From Rutidosis leptorrhynchoides (taxonomy: Eukaryota > Streptophyta > Magnoliopsida > Asterales > Asteraceae), in the NCBI RefSeq assembly GCF_046630445.1, contig NC_092333.1, positions 720,494,001 to 720,558,000 of the forward strand: DNA of 64,000 bases, written 5' to 3'. The position numbers and the translations under genes were made by a program. Positions 23,682 through 36,502 of the stretch are shown one piece after another. Every line of letters begins with the position of its first letter. Position 1 is the stretch's first letter. The notes under the pieces are model-generated. The model did not search any database, was not told the DNA's origin, and was given only the letters and a program-made list of their open reading frames with translations.

Positions 23682-26600
23682 ATGGCACCGACTACTCGAC
23701 ACACCTTGAATATGAATAAAGAGGAATTCCGTACTTTTCTAGCTTCAAACATAGCCGCAGTACAGGCTGCGCTACATACCAACAATAACCTTGGATCTGG
23801 CAGTACAGGAAATCGTGTAGGATGCACCTACAAAGAATTCACTGCCTGCAAACCTTTGGAATTTGATGGAACCGAAGGACCGATCTGATTGAAACGGTGG
23901 ACCGAGAAGGTCGAATCGGTGTTTGCCATAAGTAAGTGTACTGAAGAGGACAAAGTGAAGTACGCTACGCATACCTTCACAGGTTCTGCGTTAACATGGT
24001 AGAATACCTATCTAGAGCAAGTGGGACAAGATGATGCGTACGCACTACCGTGGTAAGCATTCAAGCACTTGATGAACGAGAAGTACCGTCCCAGAACCGA
24101 GGTCAATAAGCTCAAGACAGAACTTAGAGGGTTACGAACCCAAGGATTTGATATTACCACGTACGAAAGACGATTCACAGAATTGTGCCTATTGTGTCCG
24201 GGAGCATTCGAAGATGAGGAAGAGAAGATCGACGCGTTTGTGAAAGGATTACCGGAAAGAATCCAAGAAGATATAAGTTCACACGAGCCCACCTCCATAC
24301 AACAGGCATGTAGAATGGTTCACAAACTAGTGAACCAGATTGAAGAAAGAATTAAAGAACAGACTGCTGAAGAGGCCAATGTGAAGCAAGTCAAAAGAAA
24401 GTGGGAGGAAAACGGTGATAAGAATCACCAATACAACAACAACAGCAATTACAACAATAATCGCAACAATTATCCCAACAATCGCAACATCAATCGCAAC
24501 TACAACAAACGGCCCAACAACAACAACAACAACAACAGCAACTACAACAATCATCCCAACAACAATAATAACCGCAACAACAACAACAATCAGAAGCAGC
24601 TAAGCCAAAGGTGTGAAAAGTATCACTCGGGGTTCTGCACCAAATTTTGCAACAAGTCTAAAAGAAATGGTCATAGCGCGGCGAAGTGTGAGGTCTACAG
24701 ACCAGGGGTTAATTGAACGAAAGGAACAAATGGTGTCGGAACGAGTAATGGCGGAGCAAGTAGTGTCGGAGCAAGTTATGCCAATGTAGTTTGTTATAAA
24801 TGTTGAAAACCGGGCCACATTATTAGAAATTGCCGGAACTAGGAGAACACGAATGGACAAGGCCGCAGAAGAGTTTTCAATATTAATGCGGCAGAGGCAC
24901 AGGAAGACCCGGAGCTTGTTACGGGTACGTTTCTTATTGACAATAAATCTGCTTACGTTTTATTTGATTCGGGTGCGGATAGAAGCTATATGAGTAGAGA
25001 TTTTTGTGCTAAATTAAGTTGTCCATTGACGCCTTTGGATAGTAAATTTTTACTCGAATTAGCAAATGGTAAATTAATTTCAGCAGATAATATATGTCAG
25101 AATCGAGAAATTAAACTGGTTAGCGAAACATTTAAGATTGATTTGATACCAGTAGAGTTAGGGAGTTTTGATGTGATAATCGGTATGGACTGGTTGAAAG
25201 AAGTGAAAGCAGAGATCGTTTATTACAAAAATGCAATTCGCATTATACGAGAAAAAGGAAAACCCTTAATGGTGTACGGAGAAAAGGGCAACACGAAGCT
25301 ACATATTATTAGTAATTTGAAGGCACAAAAACTAATAAGAAAAGGTTGCTATGCTATTCTAGCACACGTCGAGAAAGTACAAACTGAAGAAAAGAGCATC
25401 AATGATGTTTCCATTGCAGAAGAATTTCCCGATGTATTTCCGAAAGAATTACCGGGATTACCCCCACAGCGATCCGTTGAATTTCCAATAGATCTTGTAC
25501 CAGGAGCTGCACTAATAGCTCGTGCTCCTTACAGACTCGCACCCAGCGAGATGAAAGAACTGCAAAGTCAATTACAAGAACTTTTAAAGCGTGGTTTCAT
25601 TCAACCAAGCACATCACCGTGGGGAGCTCCTGTTTTGTTTGTCAAGAAGAAAGATGGTACATTCAGGTTGTGTATCGACTACCAAGAGTTGAACAAACTT
25701 ACCATCAAGAACCGCTACCCACTACCGAGAATCGACGACTTATTTGATCAACTACAAGGCTTGTCTGTTTATTCAAAGATTGACTTACGTTCCGGGTATC
25801 ATCAAATGCGGGTGAAAGAAGATGATATTCCAAAGACTTCTTTCAGAACATGTTACGGTCATTACGAGTTTATGGTCATGCCGTTTGGTTTAACTAATGC
25901 ACCAGCTGTGTTCATGGACCTTATGAACCGAGTGTGTGGACCATACCTTGACAAGTTTGTCATTGTTTTCATTGATGACATACTTATTTACTCAAAGAAT
26001 GACCAAGAACACGGTGAACATTTGAGAAAGGTGTTAGAAGTATTGAGGAAGGAAGAATTGTACGCTAAGTTTTCAAAGTGTGCATTTTGGTTGGAAGAAG
26101 TTCAATTCCTCGGTCACATAGTGAACAAAGAAGGTATTAAGGTGGATCCGGCAAAGATAGAAACTGTTGAAAAGTGGGAAACCCCGAAAACTCCGAAACA
26201 CATACGCCAGTTTTTAGGACTAGCTGGTTACTACAGAAGGTTCATCCAAGACTTTTTCAGAATAGCAAAACCCTTGACTGCATTAACGCATAAAGGGAAG
26301 AAATTTGAATGGAATGATGAACAAGAGAAAGCGTTTCAGTTATTGAAGAAAAAGCTAACTACGGCACCTATATTGTCATTGCCTGAAGGGAATGATGATT
26401 TTGTGATTTATTGTGACGCATCAAAGCAAGGTCTCGGTTGTGTATTAATGCAACGAACGAAGGTGATTGCTTATGCGTCTAGACAATTGAAGATTCACGA
26501 ACAAAATTATACGACGCATGATTTGGAATTAGGCGCGGTTGTTTTTGCATTAAAGACTTGGAGGCACTACTTATATGGGGTCAAAAGTATTATATATACC

Positions 26601-28253
26601 GACCACAAAAGTCTTCAACACATATTTAATCAGAAACAACTGAATATGAGGCAGCGTAGGTGGATTGAATTATTGAATGATTACGACTTTGAGATTCGTT
26701 ACCACCCGGGGAAGGCAAATGTGGTAGCCGATTCCTTGAGCAGGAAGGACAGAGAACCCATTCGAGTAAAATCTATGAATATAATGATTCATAATAACCT
26801 TACTACTCAAATAAAGGAGGCGCAACAAGGAGTTTTAAAAGAGGGAAATTTAAAGGATGAAATACCTAAAGGATCGGAGAAACATCTTAATATTCGAGAA
26901 GACGGAACCCAGTATAGGGCTGAAAGGATTTGGGTACCAAAATTTGGAGATATGAGAGAACTGGTACTTAGAGAAGCTCATAAAACCAGATACTCAATAC
27001 ATCCTGGAACGGGGAAGATGTACAAGGATCTCAGGAAATATTTTTGGTGGCCGGGTATGAAAGCCGATGTTGCTAAATACGTAGGAGAATGTTTGACGTG
27101 TTCTAAGGTCAAAGCTGAGCATCAGAAACCATCAGGTCTACTTCAACAACCCGAGATCCCGGAATGGAAATGGGAAAACATTACCATGGATTTCATCACT
27201 AAATTGCCAAGGACTGCAAGTGGTTTTGATACTATTTGGGTAATAGTTGATCGTCTCACCAAATCAGCACATTTCCTGCCAATAAGAGAAGATGACAAGA
27301 TGGAGAAGTTAGCACGACTGTATTTGAAGGAAGTCGTCTCCAGACATGGAATACCAATCTCTATTATCTCTGATAGGGATGGCAGATTTATTTCAAGATT
27401 CTGGCAGACATTACAGCAAGCATTAGGAACTCGTCTAGACATGAGTACTGCCTATCATCCACAAACTGATGGGCAGAGTGAAAGGACGATACAAACGCTT
27501 GAAGACATGCTACGAGCATGTGTTATTGATTTCAGAAACAGTTGGGATCGACATCTACCATTAGCAGAATTTTCCTGCAACAACAGCTACCATTCAAGCA
27601 TTGAGATGGCGCCGTTTGAAGCACTTTATGGTAGAAAGTGCAGGTCTCCGATTTGTTGGAGTGAAGTGGGGGATAGATAGATTACGGGTCCGGAGATTAT
27701 ACAAGAAACTACCGAGAAGATCATCCAAATTCAACAACGGTTGAAAACCGCCCAAAGTCGACAAAAGAGCTACGCTGACATTAAAAGAAAAGATATAGAA
27801 TTTGAAATTGGAGAGATGGTCATGCTTAAAGTTGCACCTTGGAAAGGCGTTGTTCGATTTGGTAAACGAGGGAAATTAAATCCAAGGTATATTGGACCAT
27901 TCAAGATTATTGATCGTGTCGGACCAGTAGCTTACCGACTTGAGTTACCTCAACAACTCGCGGCTGTACATAACACTTTCCACGTCTCGAATTTGAAGAA
28001 ATGTTTTGCTAAAGAAGATCTCACTATTCCGTTAGATGAAATCCAAATCAACGAAAAACTCCAATTCATCGAAGAACCCGTCGAAATAATGGATCGTGAG
28101 GTTAAAAGACTTAAGCAAAACAAGATACCAATTGTTAAGATTTGATGGAATGCTCGTAGAGGACCCAAGTTCACCTGGGAGCGTGAAGATCAGATGAAGA
28201 AGAAATACCCGCATCTATTTCCAGAAGATTTGTCAACACCTTCAACAGCTTAA
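23682..28253 (+). pseudogene. Chromovirus C gag-pol, full length with eight in-frame stops
   Basis: A single frame over 4.57 kb from gag ATG to TAA, interrupted only by stops: 23886, 24000, 24054, 24714, 24804, 24840, 27678, 28143; no frameshift. Order: gag (RPRTEVNKLKTELRGLR), Asn-rich linker from (CAA)n-like DNA at 24430-24600, CCHC knuckle (CYKC then KPGHIIRNC, with a stop inside), protease LFDSGADRS intact, reverse transcriptase [10 protein letters not shown] intact, RNase H (VIYCDAS), integrase with [11 protein letters not shown] zinc part, [15 protein letters not shown] and DGQSERT for the DDE triad, then the GPF region and a chromodomain-like C-terminus ([17 protein letters not shown]). 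The 24990-27677 stretch is open throughout. This is the Tekay/Del chromovirus layout. Without a stop-free copy elsewhere in the genome it cannot make its own gag. Confidence 0.92.
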
Positions 28254-28271
28254 AATTTCGGGACGAAATTT
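28253..28271 (+). promoter_or_regulatory. Inverted repeat upstream of PPT in C
   Basis: aaatttcgggacgaaattt: 8-bp perfect arms around gga, overlapping the pol stop codon. The same 19-mer is at 31922-31940 in B. Conserved sequences of this type occur before the polypurine tract in Del/Tekay elements; the role is unknown. Confidence 0.7.
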
Positions 28272-28288
28272 ATTTAACGGGTAGGTAC

Positions 28289-31200
28289 TGTAGTGACCCG
28301 AACTTTTCCATGTTTATATATATTAATTGAAATTGATATTTACATGATTAAATTTTTCCAACATGTTAAGCAATCAAACTTGTTAAGACTTGATTAATTG
28401 AAATATGTTTCATATAGACAATTGACCACCCAAGTTGACCGGCGATTCACGAACGTTAAAACTTGTAAAAATGACATGACGATATATATATGGATATATA
28501 TATGGTTAACATGAGATTATGATAAGTAAGTATCTCCATAATTATATTAACAATGAGTTATATACATATAAACAAGACTACTAACTTAAGGATTTCGAAA
28601 CGAGACATATATGTAACGATTATCGTTGTAACGACATTTAAATGTATATATATCATATTAAGATATATTAATATATCATAATATCATGATAATATAATAA
28701 TTTAACATCTCATTAGATATAATAAACAATGGGTTAACAACATTAATTGAGATCGTTAACTTAAAGGTTTCAAAACAACACTTACATGTAACGACTAACG
28801 ATGACTTAACGACTCAGTTAAAATGTATATACATGTAGTGTATTTAAATGTATTAAAATACTTTTGGAAGACTTCAAGACATATATCAAAACACTCATAC
28901 TTAACGAAAATGGTTACAGTTACTTTTCCATTCTTTTCTTTCATCAAGAATTCTAGTCGTATTCTTACCCGTATTATACACAGCTTCAAAACGTACTTAC
29001 TATGAGTATATACCAATAGGAACTAGCATGGGATTCCACTCTTGATTATGTCATGTATGACTAATCAATTTTAACTTCTACCATGAGCTAGTCAACTAAC
29101 TAGAACTCCTTTTAACCCCACTCACCACTCACCAATTACCACTCATCATTCACTCCATTTCACTTCCAATTCTCTTTCTAATTCTCTCTCAACACACACA
29201 CACACTATTATGAACGTATTTTCCAGTAGTTAATCATCATCTTCATCAAAAATCACTTCAAGAATCAAGCTATAATCATCATAGGAAGAACACTTCAAGA
29301 ACACTTCAAAAATCCCTTCAAGTTTACTAATTTACTTCCAAGCTTTCTAATCCATTCCAAGTAATCATCTAAGATCAAGAAACCTTTGTTATATACAGTA
29401 GGTTATCTTTCTTATTCAAGGTAATATTCATATTCAAACTTTGATTCAATTTCTATAACTATAAACTATCTTAATTCGAGTAAAAATCTTACTTGAACTT
29501 GTTTTTGTGTCATGATCCTACTTCAAGAACTTTCAAGCCATCCAAGATCCTTTGAAGCTAGATCATTTCTTGTCACTTACAGTAGGTTTACCTACTAAAA
29601 TTGAGGTAGTAATGATGTTCATAACATCATTCGATTCATATATATAAAACTATCTTATTCGAAGGTTTAAACTCGTAATCATTAGAACATAGTTTAGTTA
29701 ATTCTAAACTTGTTCGCAAACAAAAGTTAATCCTTCTAACTTGACTTTTAAAATTAACTACACACATGTTCTATATCTATATGATATGCTAACTTAATGA
29801 TTTAAAACCTGGAAACACGAAAAACACCGTAAAACCGGATTTACGCCGTCGTAGTAACACCGCGGGCTGTTTTGGGTTAGTTAATTAAAAACTATGATAA
29901 ACTTTGATTTAAAAGTTGTTATTCTGAGAAAATGATTTTTATTATGAACATGAAACTATATCCAAAAATTATGGTTAAACTCAAAGTGGAAGTATGTTTT
30001 CTAAAATGGTCATCTAGACGTCGTTCTTTCGACTGAAATGACTACCTTTACAAAAACGACTTGTAACTTATTTTTCCGACTATAAACCTATACTTTTTCT
30101 GTTTAGATTCATAAAATAGAGTTCAATATGAAACCATAGCAATTTGATTCACTCAAAACGGATTTAAAATGAAGAAGTTATGGGTAAAACAAGATTGGAT
30201 AATTTTACTCATTTTAGCTACGTGAAAATTGGTAACAAATCTATTCCAACCATAACTTAATCAACTTGTATTGTATATTATGTAATCTTGAGATACCATA
30301 GACACGTATACAATGTTTCGACCTATCATGTCGACACATCTATATATATTTCAGAACAACCATAGACACTCTATATGTGAATGTTGGAGTTAGCTATACA
30401 GGGTTGAGGTTGATTCCAAAATATATATAGTTTGAGTTGTGATCAATACTGAGATACGTATACACTGGGTCGTGGATTGATTTAAGATAATATTTATCGA
30501 TTTATTTCTGTACATCTAACTGTGGACAACTAGTTGTAGGTTACTAACGAGGACAGCTGACTTAATAAACTTAAAACATCAAAATATATTAAAAGTGTTG
30601 TAAATATATTTTAAACATACTTTGATATATATGTATATATTGTTATAGGTTCGTGAATCAACCAGTGGCCAAGTCTTACTTCCCGACGAAGTAAAAATCT
30701 GTGAAAGTGAGTTATAGTCCCACTTTTAAAATCTAATATTTTTGGGATGAGAATACATGCAGGTTTTATAAATGATTTACAAAATAGACACAAGTACGTG
30801 AAACTACATTCTATGGTTGAATTATCGAAATCGAATATGCCCCTTTTTATTAAGTCTGGTAATCTAAGAATTAGGGAACAGACACCCTAATTGACGCGAA
30901 TTCTAAAGATAGATCTATTGGGCCTAACAAACCCCATCCAAAGTACCGGATGCTTTAGTACTTCGAAATTTATATCATATCCGAAGGGTGTTCCGGAATG
31001 ATGGGGATATTCTTATATATATATGCATCTTGTTAATGTCGGTTACCAGGTGTTCACCATATGAATGATTTTTATCTCTATGTATGGGATGTGTATTGAA
31101 ATATGAAATCTTGTGGTCTATTGTTACAATTTGATATATATAGGTTAAACCTATAACTCATCAACATTTTTGTTGACGTTTAAAGCATGTTTATTCTCAG

Positions 31201-31544
31201 GTGAATGCTAAGAGCTTCTGCTGTTGCATACTAAAATAAGGACAAGATTTGGAGTCCATGTTTGTATGATATTGTGTAAAAACTGCATTCAAGAAACTGA
31301 TTTCGATGTAACATATTTGTATTGTAAACCATTATGTAATGGTCGTGTGTAAACAGGATATTTTAGATTATCATTATTTGATAATCTACGTAAAGCTTTT
31401 TAAACCTTTATTTATGAAATAAAGGTTATGGTATGTTTTAAAAATGAATGCAGTCTTTGAAAAACGTCTCATATAGAGGTCAAAACCTCGCAACGAAATC
31501 AATTAATATGGAACGTTTTTAATCAATAAGAACTGGACATTTCA
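28289..31544 (+). mobile_element. Chromovirus C, 3' LTR
   Basis: TGTAGTGACCCG to GGACATTTCA, 3256 bp. It joins B integrase sequence at 31545. It is a near copy of the 5' LTR, with scattered single-base differences such as aaatttttcc for aaatgtttcc. It includes the intron-like module (30707-31200). Confidence 0.93.
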
Positions 31545-31545
31545 G

Positions 31546-31923
31546 TTAAGTCCTCGTTTTGTTGGACCGTTTGAGATTGTTGAGAGAGTTGGACCGGCGG
31601 CATATCGTTTGAAGTTGCCACAAGAACTCAGTGCTGTTCACGATGTTTTTCATGTATCGAATTTAAAGAAGTGTTTGGCCGAGGCCGACAAGACTATTCC
31701 TCTGGAAGAACTTCATGTTGATAAGCAACTACACTTTATTGAGGAACCTATTGAAATTATGGATCGAGAAGTTAAGACTCTTAAGCAGAGCCGAATTCCT
31801 ATTGTCCGGGTTAGATGGAACACCAGACGTGGTCCCGAGTTCACTTGGGAGCGTGAAGATCAGATGAAGCAGAAGTACCCGCATTTGTTCCCAGATGCTG
31901 AGTCAACCCCTGCACCTGCTTAA
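31546..31923 (+). pseudogene. Chromovirus B integrase C-terminus and chromodomain, stranded fragment
   Basis: Continues the pol of B after element C. It starts inside the GPF module ([20 protein letters not shown]), then [13 protein letters not shown], an acidic linker, [20 protein letters not shown] and [19 protein letters not shown], ending at TAA 31921. It aligns residue for residue with the end of the C polyprotein. The piece from the zinc domain to this point, containing all three catalytic acidic residues, is lost. The last 60 residues are the chromodomain-like tail thought to guide chromoviruses to heterochromatin. Confidence 0.9.
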
Positions 31924-31940
31924 ATTTCGGGACGAAATTT
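31922..31940 (+). promoter_or_regulatory. Inverted repeat upstream of PPT in B
   Basis: Same 19-mer as at 28253-28271, again starting in the pol stop codon and lying just before the purine-rich stretch and 3' LTR. Confidence 0.7.
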
Positions 31941-31957
31941 CCGTATCGGGAAGGTAC

Positions 31958-34900
31958 TGTCACGACCCTACTTTTTCCGTTATCTTTTCCGTTAATTATT
32001 TAACGACCGTTAACTGTTAATTGTGCTACGTCATTTCATAACCTATAATATTATATTAATAATAATATATTAATTATTAAGTGTTATGTGAATAATTGTA
32101 TTCATATTTTAATTTATACGTTTCTACGTATCGCAGATTTCTATCCGGCGAATCTTTTCGGTTTTTAAACCAACGATCGCGTTTTTGGGATATTTAAATC
32201 CTAATTATTTTAAATACGATATTTTAAGATCATATAATTATATATAGTATTTATATTTATTTTTCGTCGCGCGTTTGTTATCTCTCCGAATTTTTAATCG
32301 CGTAAGAGTGTTTTCGCGTTTCGGGTTTCGTTCGGGCTTTCGGGCCACAAGGAATTTACATTTAAGTGAGATGGAACAAGTGGGGCCCACCCCACTAAAA
32401 ATTTCGGCCGAAGCCTCATGGGAGGAGGGAGTAACTCCCTTGATTTTCCTTTTTGCAATTTCATTTTATCACATTCCACAAATTATCAAAAACCTAAACT
32501 TAATATTTTCTCTCCCTCCCTCCTTGTGTGTCGTCGCCATCCACCTCCCCAACACCACCATTCTTCATCAATTTTCTAGCTTGGATCAAGGATTGAATAG
32601 CATAAACGTGTTCCTCGTTCCGTTCTCTACGCGATTATACTAATTGTTTCTTGATTAGGGTATAAACCCTAACCCTAGAACTTTTGATATTTCTTTATAT
32701 TTCTGTATTTTGATTACATATTAATAGTATGATGATTTCTTATTGTTGTAATGGTGTTTGTATGCATAGAATTACTCGTAAACATATGTTTTCGGTTTGA
32801 TATAATTGGTACAGCAGCTTTTTCGTGTGTTTCTGCTATTTTGACTGATATAAAAGTTAAAATAAAGTATCTAGATGAGTTCCTCTCATCAAGACATTAA
32901 TTTTAGACTCCGGATTCATGTCGTTTCGATTCCCGAAGCCCTAGATATGATCAAAGTGGTATTTTGTTAAGATTGAAATGTGATTTTGGTATGAACCAGG
33001 TTTGGTCCGACTTTTTGACCATATTTGCTGACTTTAGGGTGTGTTAGTGTGTTAGAACTGATGGTGGGGCAAAATTTCATGTTCGGGTCATCTCAATCCG
33101 AGCCACGAATCACCCGTTACGTCTAAAACACGTTTTTGATTGAATTGAAGTTCCAAGTAGTGTATTGGCTGTATATCACGACTTGTGGGCTGTTCATGGT
33201 GTGTTCTTGAGTATACCAAAGTGTTGGGTGGTTTGATTAGGCGGAGATATATGTAAGGCTCGCCGAAAACCGACACCCGGGGCTCAGGATACGACCCGAT
33301 GAACTTTTGATTTAAAACTTACGACTAATTATTAAACTTATGATATAAATAATGGATTTCATTATCATTTAATTACTTATGATAAAAAAAAAGTAAGTAT
33401 TATTATTTACAACTTATGATATATTTATTATATCATTTAATTAATACTTATGATTTAATTAACATTTTAATTAATCATATGATTAATAATACTTCATTAT
33501 TAATGGAAAATACTTATGATAAGTATTAAACTTATATTATGAGATTACTATAATAATACTTATAATAAGGATTAATTAATTATTTAATTATTATAAGGCT
33601 TAGTTATTATTTAATTATTAAATACTTATGATTTAATAATTATAATTAGAAACTTATGATATGATTAATAATTCATTATTAATTAATAATACTTATGATA
33701 TGATTTAAAATTTATTATTAATTAATAATACTTATATTATGACTAATATTCAATTAATTAATTAATTACTTATGTTATATTAATTATATCATTTAAACTT
33801 ATATTAACTTTAATAATTCATTTTAATTTAATTAAACTTATGTTATGACATAATTGGACATATTTATCTTTAATAAACGTTATAACTTACATTATTATTA
33901 TAACTTACACTTTCAAAATTTACGTTGACCATATTTGACCAAGGTTGACTTTTGAGTTGACTTTCGGTTGACTTTGACTTTCGGTTGACTTTTGTTGACT
34001 TTCTATTTAAGGAAACTTTCCTAACTTATAAACTTTCCTAAAATAGCAACTTTCTAAAAATAGAAACTTTCCAAAAATAGAAACTTTCCAAAAATGAAAA
34101 CCTGCTAAAAATAGAAACTTTCTAAAAATAGAAAGTGTGTGTCCGTAAGCTGTTCCGATCAAACCGATACATATTGAGTAATGTTCTATGACTACTTGCA
34201 ACATGTACAATAGTTATCATACTAAGACTTGACCTAAGTTAGTTATTTATATCGACCTGCTTTATTTATAGGTCGGCGTTGTGATCATTCCTGATCACTG
34301 TACTCATTTGCTGTTCGCTTAATTTTGTTGGTTACTTCGTTACTATTAAGGTGAGTTATAGTCCCGTTTTTACATACTTTTCAAAGTATATTTTTGGGAT
34401 GTGATTACATGCATTTTATTTCACGTTTAGACACAAGTGACAATTAAATTTAAATTATTCATTGTGAGTTGGACAAAAATATTCCCTAGTCTGGTAACTG
34501 TAATCATTGGTTTCTACCAGTGAACGCGAATCCTACGGATAGATCTATCGAGTTTGACAACCCCATTTCGAGCTAGTCGCGCTAGCAATTTATAATCGAA
34601 ATGTTTAGTACTTCGTATTTTGTTGTAGATACACTGTCCAGTGTATATTTTTATTGTGTTTGGCAAGGGTAAATAAAGGGTTAAGTGGTTACCAGGTGGC
34701 TCATTGATAATGGAATAATGTTTAATGTTTTCTAACATTTTTAAACCTTGTGGTCTAAAGTTTATTCAATTATTTAAACCTATAATTCACTCAACCTTTG
34801 TGTTGACAGTTTACTCGCATGTTTTCACGGGTACTTGAGTTTATGTGATGCTTCCGCTGTGTTTAGAAGAGTCTGCATGAATTTGGGCAGATTTTTAATG

Positions 34901-35154
34901 AAACAATTTATGAAACTTTGGCTTGCATTCGGTTTTTGAATAATTATTACTTGTGGGTTGTTGACAATGTTTTGTGTCAACTTTGGTTTATTAATATGTT
35001 GGGTTACTTTTAAACTACATATTTTGGTATGCTTTCCTTTTTGGGAAACTTTTGAAACAAAAGAATGCAATGTCGTTTGTTAAATTCATTTAAGTTCGAT
35101 CAAGATGTGGGACCAAGTGACGGAGCCGTTAAGTGTTTTGACGGGGCCATCACA
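31958..35154 (+). mobile_element. Chromovirus B, 3' LTR
   Basis: TGTCACGACCC to GGCCATCACA, 3197 bp, followed by the target duplication agagg. Compared with the 5' LTR it has eight instead of six W-boxes, about two fewer 18-bp units, and its splice-like acceptor is changed from cacag to cacgg (34826-34830). Confidence 0.95.
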
Positions 35155-36502
35155 AGAGGGTAAGCAAAATGCTTAGTGAATGCAATAATTATACACATAC
35201 ATATATAACCTACTTACTTGCAATCACTACACAATTACCTCATACACGCTAGCATTTAAATTAGCATACCATCGTAAAGTATAACGCTAAATCTCCGGTA
35301 ACACAAGCTAGCACATCAATAGCATATAACACAAACAAATATAATATGCTACACTACATCTCTTAACCATGGTTAACCAAAACCCAAGGGAACGATTCTC
35401 GCGAATGAACCGCTAGCCACGCAGACGCCACTAGTATGCACCACTGGATCCTTAGGTGGTATCGACGCCCGAACTTTAAACCCACCCGTCAGGTGAAATG
35501 TGGTATCGAACGCCCGAACTTTAAACCCACACTTCACGCCCGCACACATACATATGATATGGTATCGAAAGCCCGAACTTTAACCCATATCACATGCCAC
35601 ACATGAAGATGAGGTATCGAACGCCCGAACTTTAAACTCTCATCCTATGCCTACGTGATGTGGTATCGCATACCCGAACTTAAAACCCACATCGCCTTTC
35701 GCACAAGTATATACATTACATACACACATGTATAATTATTCCACTCACCTTATCGTCTTTTGGTGAATGATAATTCGAGCTTGTAACCTTCAACGTAATG
35801 CACCTATTACATTATGCACAATATTAATCATACATTCAAGTTAGTGAACCAACTCACTCACCACTCAAGTGTCATTTTGACCCATCTCAAGGTTAACGCA
35901 CTCATTTGGGTCACTTTCATACCCAAATACTCCCATTTACTTTAAACACTAAGTGTTCTAGTGATTTACTAACATTTAAGACCCATATACACAATTTAAC
36001 ATTTCAAAACCCTAGGTTAGTCGTCTTGAGTCCTCATGACCCAAACTTACCCAAAAACCCCCAAAACACTAACAGTTGGGTTTTATGTTCATTACTAACC
36101 CTAACCCTTAAACAATTAAAACAATGAAATCAAGGTTAAGACTTACCACTAAAATCAAAATGTAGCTAGGGACTAGATGAACAACTTTAGAACTCACACT
36201 AAGCCCCAATTCGACCTTCTTCTTCCTTGATTTGAGCTCTCTCACTCTAGATCTTTCTCTCTCTCTAGAAATTAAGTGGAAAGGGATAAGGTTGGTGAAA
36301 GTGGTGTAAATGAGGCTCCCTCAACTGATCTAGTGCCTTAAATTCGTCCACAAAGTGAAAATACCAAAATACCCCTTTGTAAGATCTAAAAACAAAATAG
36401 CTGGCTCGCCAGTTCATCTGGACGGCGTCCAGCCCTTCAATAAAGGATAGCGTCCCACCATTTGGAAGGCGTCCCAACCTTCTGTGAAAACAGGATCTTA
36501 CA
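35155..36502 (-). mobile_element. Chromovirus A, 3' LTR, proximal part
   Basis: Continuation of the LTR begun at 10387-10890 after the B insertion. It matches 44284-45691 and on the minus strand starts TGTAAGATCCTG at 36502, next to the polypurine tract. It contains the first copy of the five-hairpin array (about 35455-35692) and a reduced palindrome cluster (36416-36475). Confidence 0.93.
35455..35692 (-). repeat. Five-hairpin array, copy in 3' LTR A
   Basis: Five units with the core tatcgaacgcccgaactttaa (or close variants), each bracketed by its own complementary stem. Same order and stems as the array at 44621-44860, with one or two base changes. Confidence 0.8.
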
